Source: Nocardia anocheti (GTDB lineage: Bacteria > Actinomycetota > Actinomycetes > Mycobacteriales > Mycobacteriaceae). From it: a stretch of 64,000 nucleotides of DNA. Shown piece by piece: positions 1 to 9,865 of this stretch. The position numbers were made by a program, and so were the translations under genes. Position 1 is the stretch's first letter. Each line of letters opens with the position of its first letter. Where the stretch lies: assembly GCF_029675105.1 (NCBI RefSeq), contig NZ_JAQQFV010000001.1, forward strand, positions 558,001 to 622,000, read 5' to 3'. Under the pieces are notes generated by a model, which saw only the letters and a program-made list of their open reading frames with translations, did no database searches and was not told the DNA's origin.

Positions 1-1328
<1,328 letters not shown>

Positions 1329-1342
1329 CCAGCAAGAACTGA

Positions 1343-2158
1343 TCAGAACACGATCAGTTCGGTCCCGGCGACGATGGCCGTGCGTATCTGCGCCAGGTCG
1401 AACGAGCCGGTGGTCTCGGGCAGCTCGATGCGGAACTTCACCACGTCCCCGCGCCGGTGCGCGTAGGAGATGCTGGCGCGGTTGGGCAGGTCGTCGAGCA
1501 GCAGCGCGGGGGCCTGCACGGCGCGGCGGGGCAGGCGGATGCCGTACCAGCTGGCCTTGCGGATATCGATGGTGAGCAGGTTGTCGTAGACCTGCGCGTC
1601 CACCACGGCGCTCATCTTGCGGATGCGGTGATCGGCCACGATGCGGCCGTGTTCGTCGAGGCGCACCCGCCATTCCAGGTCCTGCGCGTCGACCCATTCC
1701 AGCAGCGCGCCGATCTCGATGCTGCCCTCGATGTCGAGCTGCTGCACCCTGACCTTGGTGGGCACGCCGGGGATCAGCCGCACGCCGTGCGCGATCACGG
1801 TCACCGTCTCGAACGGGTGTGAGTCCCAGACCAGGTCGGAGAGCACGGTCTTGGACTGGAAGTGGGCGCCGCGCCTGCGCACCTTGAGCACGTCGAGGGT
1901 GGCGGTCAGTTCGTGCCCGAGCAGCGTCGCGGTGACTTCCTGGCCGCCGAAACGGCTCAGGATCCCCTCGCTGAGCACGGTGATCAGCACATCGGGCATG
2001 AGCGCGGTGACGGTGCCGGAGCCCAGGTCGGCGACCGGATCCGCCCAGGACGTGGTGAAGCCGAGCCACTGGTCGATCCACGACGGGTCGAGCAGGCGTC
2101 TGCCCAGGTCGACGGCGCCCGACAGTGACCAGGACTTCGGATCGAAATACGTGGCCAT
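1343..2158 (-). CDS. DUF2993/LmeA-like protein, tentative
   Basis: The product is a 271-residue protein without a signal peptide or clear membrane segment. It consists largely of alternating beta-strand segments (for example ETVTVIAHGVRLIPG, then VRVQQLDIEGSIEIGALLEW). This pattern recalls the DUF2993/LmeA tubular lipid-binding fold of mycolata, but no decisive motif is present, so the call is tentative. The ATG at 2158 is divergent from pxpA with about 50 bp between them, so the two may share a promoter region. Codon use is normal for the window, and the gene is clearly coding. Its function is not established from sequence alone. Confidence 0.75.
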   Translation of the reverse strand: MATYFDPKSWSLSGAVDLGRRLLDPSWIDQWLGFTTSWADPVADLGSGTVTALMPDVLITVLSEGILSRFGGQEVTATLLGHELTATLDVLKVRRRGAHFQSKTVLSDLVWDSHPFETVTVIAHGVRLIPGVPTKVRVQQLDIEGSIEIGALLEWVDAQDLEWRVRLDEHGRIVADHRIRKMSAVVDAQVYDNLLTIDIRKASWYGIRLPRRAVQAPALLLDDLPNRASISYAHRRGDVVKFRIELPETTGSFDLAQIRTAIVAGTELIVF

Positions 2159-2207
2159 GATGGCTCTGAGCGTACTGGCCCGCGCCCCCGGCGGCTATGG
2201 TCGACGC

Positions 2208-2963
2208 ATGCCGCTGGACCTGAACAGTGATCTGGGTGAAGGCTTCGGCCCGTGGCGAATGGGTGACGACGCCGCCGTCCTCGACATCGTGACCAGCGCC
2301 AACATCGCCTGCGGCTTCCACGCCGGTGACCCGTCGATCATGCGCGCCACCTGCGAGATGGCCGTCGCCAAGGGTGTGCGGATCGGCGCCCACGTGGGCT
2401 ATCGCGACCTGGTGGGCTTCGGCCGCCGCGATATCGCCATCGCCCCGGCCGACCTGCGCGACGAGGTGCTGTACCAGATCGGTGCCCTGGCGGCCTTCGC
2501 CCGCGCCGCCGGTGACCGGGTGCACTACGTGAAACCCCATGGCGCGCTGTATCACGCGGCCGCGCGCGATCCGCTGCTCGCCGACGCCGTGCTCGCGGCG
2601 GCGGCCGAATCGGGGCCCGACCTGGCCCTGCTCGGCCCGGCCGGAACCGAATTGGAGAAGGCCGCGGCCCGGCTCGGGGTGCGCTTCGTCGGCGAGGGCT
2701 TCGCCGACCGCGCCTATACCGCGACCGGCGGACTGGCCCCGCGCGGAGTTGCCGGGGCGGTGCTCGCGCCCGACGACGCCGTGGCACAGGCGGTTTCCCT
2801 TGCGCTGTCGGGGACCGCGCGTACCGTAGACGGTCCCGGTACGGTCGCCGTGTCCGTGGCGAGTGTGTGCGTGCACGGCGATTCCCCTGCCGCGGTGGAG
2901 ATGGCCCGCCGGATCCGCGGGGCACTCGACGAGGCGGGGATACCGGTGGAGCCGTTCAGCTGA
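2208..2963 (+). CDS. pxpA: 5-oxoprolinase subunit A (LamB/YcsF family)
   Basis: PxpA works with PxpB and PxpC to hydrolyse 5-oxoproline to glutamate at the expense of ATP in the cytoplasm. The 251-residue product begins MPLDLNSDLGEGFG and carries the family signatures ANIACGFHAGDP, GAHVGYRD and VHYVKPHGALYH, which are typical of the LamB/YcsF fold. The ATG at 2208 is chosen because family homology begins exactly there; the frame stays open far upstream in antisense of the neighbouring gene. It heads the A-B-C order, with pxpB starting 15 bp after its stop. The length matches the family. Confidence 0.95.
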   Translation: MPLDLNSDLGEGFGPWRMGDDAAVLDIVTSANIACGFHAGDPSIMRATCEMAVAKGVRIGAHVGYRDLVGFGRRDIAIAPADLRDEVLYQIGALAAFARAAGDRVHYVKPHGALYHAAARDPLLADAVLAAAAESGPDLALLGPAGTELEKAAARLGVRFVGEGFADRAYTATGGLAPRGVAGAVLAPDDAVAQAVSLALSGTARTVDGPGTVAVSVASVCVHGDSPAAVEMARRIRGALDEAGIPVEPFS

Positions 2964-2977
2964 GGGTGGGAGGCAGG

Positions 2978-3661
2978 ATGGACGACTGGAGCGCGCGGAT
3001 CCGGCCCGCGGGTGACCGCGCCATGCTCATCACGCTCGACGACCCGCGTCCGGTGCAGCGACTGGCCTCGGCGCTGCGCGTGCACGCCATCGCCGGTGTC
3101 CAGGATGTGCTGCCCGCCGCGGAGACGGTGCTGGTCACCCTGCACGCGGTCAGTTACGGTGTGCAGGTCCGGCGCGAACTGCTCGCGCTGCTCGAGCGCC
3201 TGGATCAGGAGCCACCGCAACCGGATTCGCCCGATGTTTCCCGTGGAACAGCCACCGTCGACGTGCCCGCCGAGGACATCGTGGAGATCCCGGTCCGCTA
3301 CGACGGCGCGGACCTGCCCGAGGTGGCGCGCCTGCTCGACCTCTCGCCCGCCGAGGTGATCGCCGCGCACACCGGCACGATCTGGCGCTGCGCCTTCGTC
3401 GGGTTCGCCCCCGGTTTCGGCTACCTGACCTCGTCCGACGGCAGGCTGACGGTGCCGCGCCGCGACCGGGCCCGCACCGCCATCCCGCCCGGCGCGGTGG
3501 CGCTGGCAGGCGGTTACTCGGCGGTGTATCCGCGGGGCACCCCGGGCGGCTGGCAGCTGATCGGGCGGACCGATCTGCGGATGTGGGTGGTCGAGCGCGA
3601 CCCGCCCGCGCTGGTGCGGGCCGGTTCGGCGATTCGTTTCGTCGAGACCACCGAGGATTGA
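2978..3661 (+). CDS. pxpB: 5-oxoprolinase subunit B (carboxyltransferase domain, subdomain C/D)
   Basis: PxpB and PxpC form the ATP-dependent part of prokaryotic 5-oxoprolinase. The 227-residue product has an N-terminal PxpB region (IRPAGDRAMLITL) and the C-terminal cyclophilin-like signatures GFAPGFGYL and PRGTPGGWQLIGRT. The ATG at 2978 follows a GGGAGGCAG ribosome-binding stretch. The upstream in-frame continuation is arginine-rich and overlaps the end of pxpA, so it is rejected as the start. The gene is 14 bp downstream of pxpA and 55 bp upstream of pxpC, consistent with one operon. Confidence 0.95.
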   Translation: MDDWSARIRPAGDRAMLITLDDPRPVQRLASALRVHAIAGVQDVLPAAETVLVTLHAVSYGVQVRRELLALLERLDQEPPQPDSPDVSRGTATVDVPAEDIVEIPVRYDGADLPEVARLLDLSPAEVIAAHTGTIWRCAFVGFAPGFGYLTSSDGRLTVPRRDRARTAIPPGAVALAGGYSAVYPRGTPGGWQLIGRTDLRMWVVERDPPALVRAGSAIRFVETTED

Positions 3662-3716
3662 CCCCAAGGGCTGCTCAACGACGCGCCGCCTCGACAGCGA
3701 ATCGGGGAGAACGAGC

Positions 3717-4574
3717 ATGCTGATCTTCATCGAGCGGGTGGGGCCGCTCGCGACGATCCAGGACCTGGGCAGGCCGGGCTGGTTCGATTCCGGCGTCGGC
3801 CAGGCCGGTGCCGCCGACCGCGCAGCCTTGCGCCTGGCCAATCGCCTGGTCGGCAATCCGGAAGACCTGGCCGCCATCGAGGTGCTGCTCGGCGGGCTGG
3901 CGCTGCGCGCCGACGGCCATCTCACCGTCGCCGTCACCGGCGCGCCCGCCCCCGCGACCGTCGACGGCGTGCCCGTCGGCCATGCCAGCGTGCTCGAACT
4001 CGACGAGGGCAAGGTGCTGCGACTGGGCCTGACCGGCAGCGGATTACGCAGCTACGTGGCGGTGCGCGGCGGCATCGCGGTGCCCAAGGTGCTCGGTTCG
4101 CGTAGCCGCGACACCCTTTCCGGCATCGGCCCCGAGCCGCTGCGCGCGGGCAGTCAACTCCCGATCGGTCCCCCACCGCGCACCCTGCCGACGGTCGAGT
4201 TCGCGCCGGTCCCGGTGCCGCCGGAGATACTCGCGGTGCGCGCGCTGCCCGGCCCGCGCGCCGACTGGTTCACCGACCCCGACAGCCTGTTCCGTGGTTC
4301 CTGGACGGTCTCCACCGACACCGATCGCGTCGGCGCCCGCCTGGATCGCCTCGACGGTCCTCCGCTGGTCCGCGCGATCTCCGGGGAACTGCCCGCCGAA
4401 GGCGTCGCCCTGGGTTCGGTGCAGGTGCCGCCGAGCGGGCAACCGGTGGTCTTCCTCGCCGATCACCCGATCACCGGCGGCTATCCGGTGATCGCGGTGG
4501 TGCTCGACGCCGATGTCGACCGGGTGGCCCAGGCCCGCCCCGGCGACCGATTACGTTTCGTGCCCGTGCGCTGA
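3717..4574 (+). CDS. pxpC: 5-oxoprolinase subunit C (carboxyltransferase domain)
   Basis: PxpC is the third component of the 5-oxoprolinase complex. The 285-residue protein begins MLIFIERVGPLATIQDLGRPG, the family's usual opening, and contains RSYVAVRGGIAVP and the C-terminal HPITGGYPVIAVV segment shared with KipA/AHS2 proteins. The ATG at 3717 is preceded by GGGGAGAACGAGC. The gene ends two bases before the convergent DUF4185 gene. Together with pxpA and pxpB it forms a complete, uninterrupted module. Confidence 0.94.
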   Translation: MLIFIERVGPLATIQDLGRPGWFDSGVGQAGAADRAALRLANRLVGNPEDLAAIEVLLGGLALRADGHLTVAVTGAPAPATVDGVPVGHASVLELDEGKVLRLGLTGSGLRSYVAVRGGIAVPKVLGSRSRDTLSGIGPEPLRAGSQLPIGPPPRTLPTVEFAPVPVPPEILAVRALPGPRADWFTDPDSLFRGSWTVSTDTDRVGARLDRLDGPPLVRAISGELPAEGVALGSVQVPPSGQPVVFLADHPITGGYPVIAVVLDADVDRVAQARPGDRLRFVPVR

Positions 4575-4576
4575 GT

Positions 4577-6088
4577 TCAGCGCAGCCGGGCGTGCATGAG
4601 ATAGACGTTGTAGCTGTCCCAGGCCGACATCGTGAAGTACAGGTCCCGCGCGGTCGACCACGGGTGGATGAACCCGCCGTACGCCTTCGGATAGTCCTCG
4701 GTGGACAGCAGCGGCACCGTCGCGGACCAGCGGCCCTGCGGTTCGGCGGCCGTGCGCAGCACGATCTGGCCCGCGGCCGAGTCCAGGTAGACCATCTGCC
4801 ACTGCCCGCTCTCGGCGTCGAAGCGCACCGACAGTTCACTGGCGGTACCCAGCGCCAGCGGGCTCGCCGAATTCTCCGCGGCGGGCGCCCAATCGCCGTT
4901 CACCCAGTACTGATAGGCGGTCTTGTTGAGCACGTCGGCCGCGCGGACGCGGGCCAGCCCGATCATCCCGACCCGACCGTTGGGCGTGCCGAACAGATAG
5001 ACGTAGTCACCGTGCGGCACCATCGCCGCCACCTGGAACTTGCCCAGCCCGAACAGGTTCTCCCAGCGCGCGTGCTGGTCTTTGGTCCAGGTCTGGCCGC
5101 CGTCGTCGGAGTAGGCCAGGCCGCCGTAGTTGGTCAGCCACATGCCCGGGACGCGCGACCAGTGGTTCACCGACATGTAGCTCATGAACTGCCGCTTGCC
5201 CAGGGCGAAACCCGAGGTGGGGATGGTGGTGGTCTCCCAGTTCTTGATCTTGCGGCTGCCCAGCAGTTCGGCGGCGTGACACGGCGAGTCCTGCACCATC
5301 GAGTCGATGTTCAGCCCGTCGGACAGGTCGCGATCGGTGCTGTAGGCCAGCACGTTCGAGCGCCAGTCGGCGGTGTCGGCGCCCGCGCCGCCGTAGGCCC
5401 AGCCGTCGCCGAAGGTGTCACCGAAGACCATGGCGACCTTGCCCGGCTCGGTCTCCCAGAACAGGCCCAGGTCGGTGCCGTCGACCTGCCAGCGCTTGTC
5501 GGTCCGGTTGGTCGACCCGTGCCCGGTGACCTGCTCGACCAGCCGCACCGACTCCACCACCCGGGGCGCCACGGGCGCGCGCGCCGGACCGGGCTCGATC
5601 GGGCGCACCACGGGATCGGGTGCGGGCTGGGCCGGTTCGCCCTCCCCGCCGGGCACCGGGATCGGAATGGGCTCGATCTCGGGGGTGATCCGGATACGCG
5701 GCAGGAAGTCGGCCGAGCCGGTGGAGGTCTCGGCGGATTCGGTCTCGGGCTTCGGCGTGTCGGTGACCTCGGGGCACGGGTTGTGGCACGGGTCGGTGGG
5801 CAGCGGCGCCTGGGCGACCCGCGTGTTGTCGTGCGGCGGATCGGGCACCGGCACCGGCGTGAGCTGCGGGATCGGGATCGGGATGTCGAAACTCGGTGGC
5901 AGCGGCGGCAGCGGTGGGGCGGGCGGTGCCGCCGGGTCGGGCAATCGGTTGGCCGGGTCGAAACCCGTTTCCCCGCAGATGTTCACCGGCGGTGGCGCCC
6001 AGGGCAACGGCGCCGCGTGCGCGGGAGCGGCCAGCACGGCGGCGAGGAACATGCCCAGCGCCGCGGATCTCTGCGGTGAAGCGCGCAC
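4577..6088 (-). CDS. Secreted DUF4185 protein (GH183-like, possible endo-D-arabinanase)
   Basis: The product is a 503-residue exported protein. A short hydrophobic signal peptide (MFLAAVLAAPAHA, after a charged start) is followed by a proline-rich low-complexity region to about residue 200, then the DUF4185 beta-propeller domain (VFGDTFGDGW, SDDGGQTWTKD, YLFGTPNGR). Part of DUF4185 was shown to contain endo-D-arabinofuranases (GH183) that cut mycobacterial arabinan. A role in arabinogalactan or lipoarabinomannan turnover is therefore plausible, but the activity is inferred. GTG at 6088 is chosen because a GAGGGAG site lies six bases upstream; the longer frame has arginine-rich antisense-like sequence before it. 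The gene is convergent with pxpC and divergent from the small gene at 6181. Confidence 0.88.
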   Translation of the reverse strand: MRASPQRSAALGMFLAAVLAAPAHAAPLPWAPPPVNICGETGFDPANRLPDPAAPPAPPLPPLPPSFDIPIPIPQLTPVPVPDPPHDNTRVAQAPLPTDPCHNPCPEVTDTPKPETESAETSTGSADFLPRIRITPEIEPIPIPVPGGEGEPAQPAPDPVVRPIEPGPARAPVAPRVVESVRLVEQVTGHGSTNRTDKRWQVDGTDLGLFWETEPGKVAMVFGDTFGDGWAYGGAGADTADWRSNVLAYSTDRDLSDGLNIDSMVQDSPCHAAELLGSRKIKNWETTTIPTSGFALGKRQFMSYMSVNHWSRVPGMWLTNYGGLAYSDDGGQTWTKDQHARWENLFGLGKFQVAAMVPHGDYVYLFGTPNGRVGMIGLARVRAADVLNKTAYQYWVNGDWAPAAENSASPLALGTASELSVRFDAESGQWQMVYLDSAAGQIVLRTAAEPQGRWSATVPLLSTEDYPKAYGGFIHPWSTARDLYFTMSAWDSYNVYLMHARLR

Positions 6089-6180
6089 CTGATACTCCCT
6101 CGAATCGGTGTCCGGCCAACACCTCTGCTGCGCGTAGAACTTACCGGAACCGATCGCCGTTGCCGTGCGTCCAAACAGAT

Positions 6181-6480
6181 GTGAACGAAATCGAGTACGA
6201 CTTCGGAACCGGGTTCGCGCACGAGGCCGAGCAGGCCCTGGCCGAGACCACGCACGCCGACACGCTCTGGCTCGACTTCGACGGCGATGCCGCCCTGTGG
6301 GATTGCGAGCCGTTCCCGCTACCCGACTGCGACCCACCGCTCGACGCCGTGGTGACCGGTGTCGGCCGCACCGCCCTGGACCTGTTCCCCGACATCCCCC
6401 TCGGCGTCGACCATCGCAGCGTCCTCGCCCAGGAACCGGTGCGCCCGGTCAGTCCGCCGCCCTGGCTCGCCGGGAGTTGA
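6181..6480 (+). CDS. Small acidic hypothetical protein
   Basis: A GTG-initiated frame encodes 99 residues rich in Asp, Glu and Pro (WLDFDGDAALWD, DIPLGVDHRSVL). Third codon positions are overwhelmingly G or C, as in neighbouring genes, which argues that it is coding rather than a shadow. No Shine-Dalgarno sequence is seen, so initiation may be leaderless or the start misplaced. It lies divergent from the DUF4185 gene (92-base gap), and its last 32 bases overlap the end of the convergent MFS gene. No family is recognised. Confidence 0.55.
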   Translation: MNEIEYDFGTGFAHEAEQALAETTHADTLWLDFDGDAALWDCEPFPLPDCDPPLDAVVTGVGRTALDLFPDIPLGVDHRSVLAQEPVRPVSPPPWLAGS

Positions 6481-7813
6481 GCCCGACGGCCAGGATGCCC
6501 AGCGCGTAGACCCCCGCCCCGGCCAGCACCACCGCCAGGGAGCGGCCGTCGGCGGGGATCACCAGCGCGGTCACCGCGATGGCGAGCACGAAGGTGATGT
6601 TGAAAACGGTGTCCTGCAGGGCGAACACCTGGCCGCGGCGGTCGTCGGCGATGTCGATCTGCATGCTCGCGTCGCCGGTCAGCTTGATGGTCTGCCCGGC
6701 CAGACCGAGCCCGAAGGCACCGGCCAGCAGCATCCGGTGCGCGTGGTCGTTGCCCGCGGCGGCCACCGCGATCGGGGTCACCAGGGTGAGCTGCACCGCG
6801 ATCGCGGTCACCAGGCCGACGAGCACCGTGCGCGGCCTGCCCAGTCGCGGGATCAGCAGCGGCGCGAGCAGCGCGGCCAGCAGCATGCCCGCCGCGGCGA
6901 AGCCGATCGCCACGCCGAATCCCACCAGCCCACCGCTCATCCGGGCGTCGCCGCTGGGCTGGCGCAGTACCAGCACCATGATCAGCGTGTTCATGCCGAA
7001 CACCACGCGGTGCGCGCCGATGCCGATCATCGCGGTGGTCACCTGCGCCGACTCCCAGACCGCCCGCGCGCCGGTGCGAAGGCCGGTCGCGATGGCGTGC
7101 ACCGTGCTCTCCGAACGGGCCGAACCGCTTTCGGGTCCGAGGATCCGGGCGGGGAAGCCGATCGCGAGCACCGCGCCGAGCACCGAACCGGCGCCGCTGA
7201 GGGCCACCGCGATCGCCGCGGCCGTGTCGCCAGCGCCCAGCGCCGCGATCACCGCCACCGCGGCCGCCGCGCCCACCCCCGCGCAGGCCGAGGCCACCGT
7301 GGCCAGCAGCGAGTTCATCGGCACCAGCCAGCGCTGTTCGAGCACCCTCGGCAGCGCCGCCGACACGCCCGCCAGCACGAACCGGCTGATCCCCACCGTC
7401 GCCAGCGCCAGCAGCAACAGCGGCGTCTCCCCCACCCCGGCGAACAACCCCAGGGCCGTCGCCGCGATCAGCAGCGCCCTGGCCACACTCGCCACCAGCA
7501 GCACGGTGCGCCGGTCCCACCGATCCAGCAGGGCACCGGCATAGGGCCCGAGCACCGAATACGGCAGCAGCAGCACCGCGAAACCGGCGGCGATGGCCAG
7601 CGGATCGGTCTCGCGTTCGGGATTGAACAGGATCGCGCCCGACAGCGCGGCCTGGAACATGCCGTCACCGAACTGGGCCGCCAGCCGCAGCAGCGCCAGG
7701 CGCGGCATCTGCGGATTGCGGCGGATCAGCGGACGCGGATCGCGCAGCATGTCGCGGATCGGGATCGGCCGCTCACCCGCCGGTTCGGAGCCGTCAGGGC
7801 GATGAGTCGACAC
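6449..7813 (-). CDS. MFS transporter (12 TM, drug-efflux-like)
   Basis: This is an integral membrane major facilitator of 454 residues with about twelve hydrophobic segments. A basic cytoplasmic N-terminus leads into LLRLAAQFGDGMFQAALSG, and GPYAGALLDRWDRRTVLL is the loop 2-3 motif A equivalent. The arrangement resembles the macrolide-efflux/enterobactin-exporter type MFS; the substrate is unknown. GTG at 7813 is chosen because upstream sequence overlaps the divergent pirin gene; no convincing Shine-Dalgarno is visible, so an internal start at MLRDPRPLIRR is possible. The 3' end overlaps the small convergent gene by 32 bases. Confidence 0.9.
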   Translation of the reverse strand: MSTHRPDGSEPAGERPIPIRDMLRDPRPLIRRNPQMPRLALLRLAAQFGDGMFQAALSGAILFNPERETDPLAIAAGFAVLLLPYSVLGPYAGALLDRWDRRTVLLVASVARALLIAATALGLFAGVGETPLLLLALATVGISRFVLAGVSAALPRVLEQRWLVPMNSLLATVASACAGVGAAAAVAVIAALGAGDTAAAIAVALSGAGSVLGAVLAIGFPARILGPESGSARSESTVHAIATGLRTGARAVWESAQVTTAMIGIGAHRVVFGMNTLIMVLVLRQPSGDARMSGGLVGFGVAIGFAAAGMLLAALLAPLLIPRLGRPRTVLVGLVTAIAVQLTLVTPIAVAAAGNDHAHRMLLAGAFGLGLAGQTIKLTGDASMQIDIADDRRGQVFALQDTVFNITFVLAIAVTALVIPADGRSLAVVLAGAGVYALGILAVGLNSRRARAAD

Positions 7814-7844
7814 GTCGTGAGGATAGTGGTGCCAGAATTGGGGG

Positions 7845-8633
7845 GTGATGCCCACACCGACCACACCCAGGATCGAGCTGCACCGCGGCGGCGACCGGTC
7901 GAAGACGCGCATCTCCTGGCTCGATTCCAAGCACTCGTTCTCCTTCGGCGAGCACTACGACCCCGACAACACCCACCACGGCCTGCTGCTGGTGAACAAC
8001 GAGGACGTGGTGCTGCCCGGCGAGGGTTTCGACACCCACCCGCACCGCGACATGGAGATCGTCACCTGGGTGCTCGACGGCAGCCTGGTGCACCAGGATT
8101 CGCTGGGGCACAGCGGCGTCATCTATCCGGGCCTGGCCCAGCGCATGAGCGCGGGCACCGGCATCCTGCACTCGGAGAAGAACGATTCCTGGCGGGTGGA
8201 CGGGAAACTGCCCGAGCACGACGAGCCGGTGCATTTCGTCCAGATGTGGGTGGTCCCCGACGAACCCGGCGTCGACCCGGGCTATCAGCAGCTCGAGATC
8301 GACGCCGAGCTGGCGCGCGGCGAGCTGATCACGGTGGCCTCCGGCCTGCCCCGGTACCGCGACCGCACCGCCATCGCCATCAATTCCTCGCACGCGGCCA
8401 TGCATGTGGCCCGGATGCCCGCCGACAGCCCCGGTGTCACCCTCCCGGAGGCCCCCTACCTGCATCTTTTCGTCGCGCGCGGCGAGGTGGAGCTGGAGGG
8501 TGTCGGGGTGCTGGCCCAGGGCGACGCGGTCCGGATGACGCGCACCGGCGGCCAGCGGGTGCGCCCGCACGGGGCCGCCGAGATCCTGGTCTGGGAGATG
8601 CACGCCCGGCTGGGGGAGAACTCGCGCGGTTAA
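7845..8633 (+). CDS. Pirin family protein (YhhW-like cupin)
   Basis: Bicupin pirins are metal-binding proteins, and some act as quercetin dioxygenases. The 262-residue product keeps the four canonical metal ligands in the N-terminal cupin: His65 and His67 (DTHPHRDME), His109 and Glu111 (ILHSEKND). It also has the pirin opening SWLDSKHSFSFGEHY. The C-terminal cupin is shorter, as in the YhhW subgroup (about 230-260 residues). GTG at 7845 and ATG at 7848 are equivalent candidates behind a GGGGGG run. It is divergent from the MFS gene with a 31-bp gap. The physiological substrate is unknown. Confidence 0.92.
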   Translation: MMPTPTTPRIELHRGGDRSKTRISWLDSKHSFSFGEHYDPDNTHHGLLLVNNEDVVLPGEGFDTHPHRDMEIVTWVLDGSLVHQDSLGHSGVIYPGLAQRMSAGTGILHSEKNDSWRVDGKLPEHDEPVHFVQMWVVPDEPGVDPGYQQLEIDAELARGELITVASGLPRYRDRTAIAINSSHAAMHVARMPADSPGVTLPEAPYLHLFVARGEVELEGVGVLAQGDAVRMTRTGGQRVRPHGAAEILVWEMHARLGENSRG

Positions 8634-8686
8634 CGGCCGCGTGGCTGTCCCGCGATGACGTCGTGGGCACGACGAGAGGGGAACAG

Positions 8687-9151
8687 ATGTCGTATCAACC
8701 GCCGGGGCAGTACCCGCCGCCTCCGGGCCAGTACCCGCCGCCGGGTGGTCAGTACGGCCAGTACCAGCAGCCCCCCGGCAAGGGCCTGGCCATCACCGCG
8801 CTGATCCTCGGCATCATCGCCCTGCTGCTGTCGTGGACGGTGTTCGGCGGCGTCGGTTTCGGCGTGCTCGCGGTGCTGTTCGGCATCATCGCGCTGGTCA
8901 AGGCGCGGTCGGGCAGCGCGGGCGGCGGCGTGATGGCCGGATTCGGGCTGGTGCTCGGCCTGCTCGGCATCCTGATCGCCGTGCTCGTCGGCGTCTTCTT
9001 CTGGAAGTTCTTCGAGGACTCCGGCGGCGCCGACTATCTGGACTGCCTGCAGAAGGCGGGCAACGATCAGACCGCGATCCAGCAGTGCGCCGACGATTTC
9101 TCCAGCACGATCGACAGCAAGTTCCCGACTACGCCGACCCCGGCTCGCTGA
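8687..9151 (+). CDS. DUF4190-type small membrane protein with Pro/Gln/Tyr N-terminus
   Basis: The product is a 154-residue protein. The first 30 residues are tandem PPPGQY-like repeats. Two hydrophobic segments follow (ALILGIIALLLSW with VLAVLFGIIAL, then GLVLGLLGILIAVLVGVFFW), and a short Cys-containing tail is probably outside the membrane (YLDCLQKAGNDQ, QCADDF). This repeat-plus-DUF4190 layout is common in actinomycetes, but its role is unknown. ATG at 8687 follows GAGAGGGGAAC. The two tail cysteines could pair. The gene converges with the minus-strand gene ending at 9129, overlapping it by 23 bases. Confidence 0.88.
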   Translation: MSYQPPGQYPPPPGQYPPPGGQYGQYQQPPGKGLAITALILGIIALLLSWTVFGGVGFGVLAVLFGIIALVKARSGSAGGGVMAGFGLVLGLLGILIAVLVGVFFWKFFEDSGGADYLDCLQKAGNDQTAIQQCADDFSSTIDSKFPTTPTPAR

Positions 9152-9656
9152 GCAGGGCGGCCGACCGGGCATTGGTCCTGGTGGCGGCGACTATCTGGGC
9201 GAAATCCGGCCGATAGTCGCCGTCGGGCACCTGGACCCAGCGGCGATATCCGCTGCGTTCGTCGGCCGGTGAGGGCAGCACGATCTCGCTGCCGGGCAGG
9301 GCCACCGAGGCGCAGACCCGGAACAGTTCGGCGAACAGCACCGTGTCGAGGTAGGAGTTGTCGGTGGGGCCGGTCAGGAAGGTCCAGCGACCCGAGCGCG
9401 GATGGGCGATGATCGGCCCGCAGCGTTGCCCGCGTCCGGTGAGCAGCCCGCGCACCCGCTCCCCCAGCGGCGAGGGCATCACCACCGCGCCCACCGCGCC
9501 GATCTCGAGCATGATCCGGCCCAGCGTCGAGTCGACCACCCCGTAGAGGCCGTTGTGCTTGCGGTAGTGACGGCACCGCGCCAGCGCGTCCTGGGTGGCC
9601 GAGTATTCCTCGGCCACGGTGTATCCGCCCTTGTCATCAGTGCGCGACGTGCTCAT
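9129..9656 (-). CDS. Short primase/polymerase-domain-like protein, tentative
   Basis: The product is a 175-residue soluble protein. The C-terminal half (RCGPIIAHPRSGRWTFLTGP, then SEIVLPSP and RRWVQVP) resembles the end of the actinobacterial bifunctional DNA primase/polymerase N-terminal family, but the catalytic acidic residues of a full domain are not apparent. It is therefore probably a regulatory relative or relic. ATG at 9656 has GACGAGG just upstream; an upstream extension is arginine-rich and unlikely. It is divergent from the XRE regulator at 9866, and small proteins of this kind often sit beside XRE/DUF397 genes in Nocardia and Streptomyces. The family assignment is from pattern memory, hence the caution. 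Confidence 0.72.
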   Translation of the reverse strand: MSTSRTDDKGGYTVAEEYSATQDALARCRHYRKHNGLYGVVDSTLGRIMLEIGAVGAVVMPSPLGERVRGLLTGRGQRCGPIIAHPRSGRWTFLTGPTDNSYLDTVLFAELFRVCASVALPGSEIVLPSPADERSGYRRWVQVPDGDYRPDFAQIVAATRTNARSAALLSEPGSA

Positions 9657-9851
9657 CAGACCTCGTCTCCGTCGACGGTGTGCTCGATGTAGCTGCAAAT
9701 TCGCTCGATCGGGAAGTTCGGGCGTCTCACGACCGGGTGGAGCGGGAAACTTTTCCATAACGCCAGGAAGCGGAAGAAATTTGACGTTCAGAACAGCCTA
9801 GTGCCGCACAACCCGCCTGACAATAGTCAGTAGCTGGTGTGTCCATCAAGG

Positions 9852-9857
9852 TACGAT
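9852..9857 (+). promoter_or_regulatory. TACGAT -10 element for leaderless XRE gene
   Basis: TACGAT fits the actinobacterial TANNNT -10 pattern and ends 8 nt before the ATG at 9866. This places the transcription start at or next to the start codon. The small dyad CTGACAATAGTCAG at 9817-9830 lies just upstream and could be an operator. Confidence 0.45.
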
Positions 9858-9865
9858 GTGGCCGC

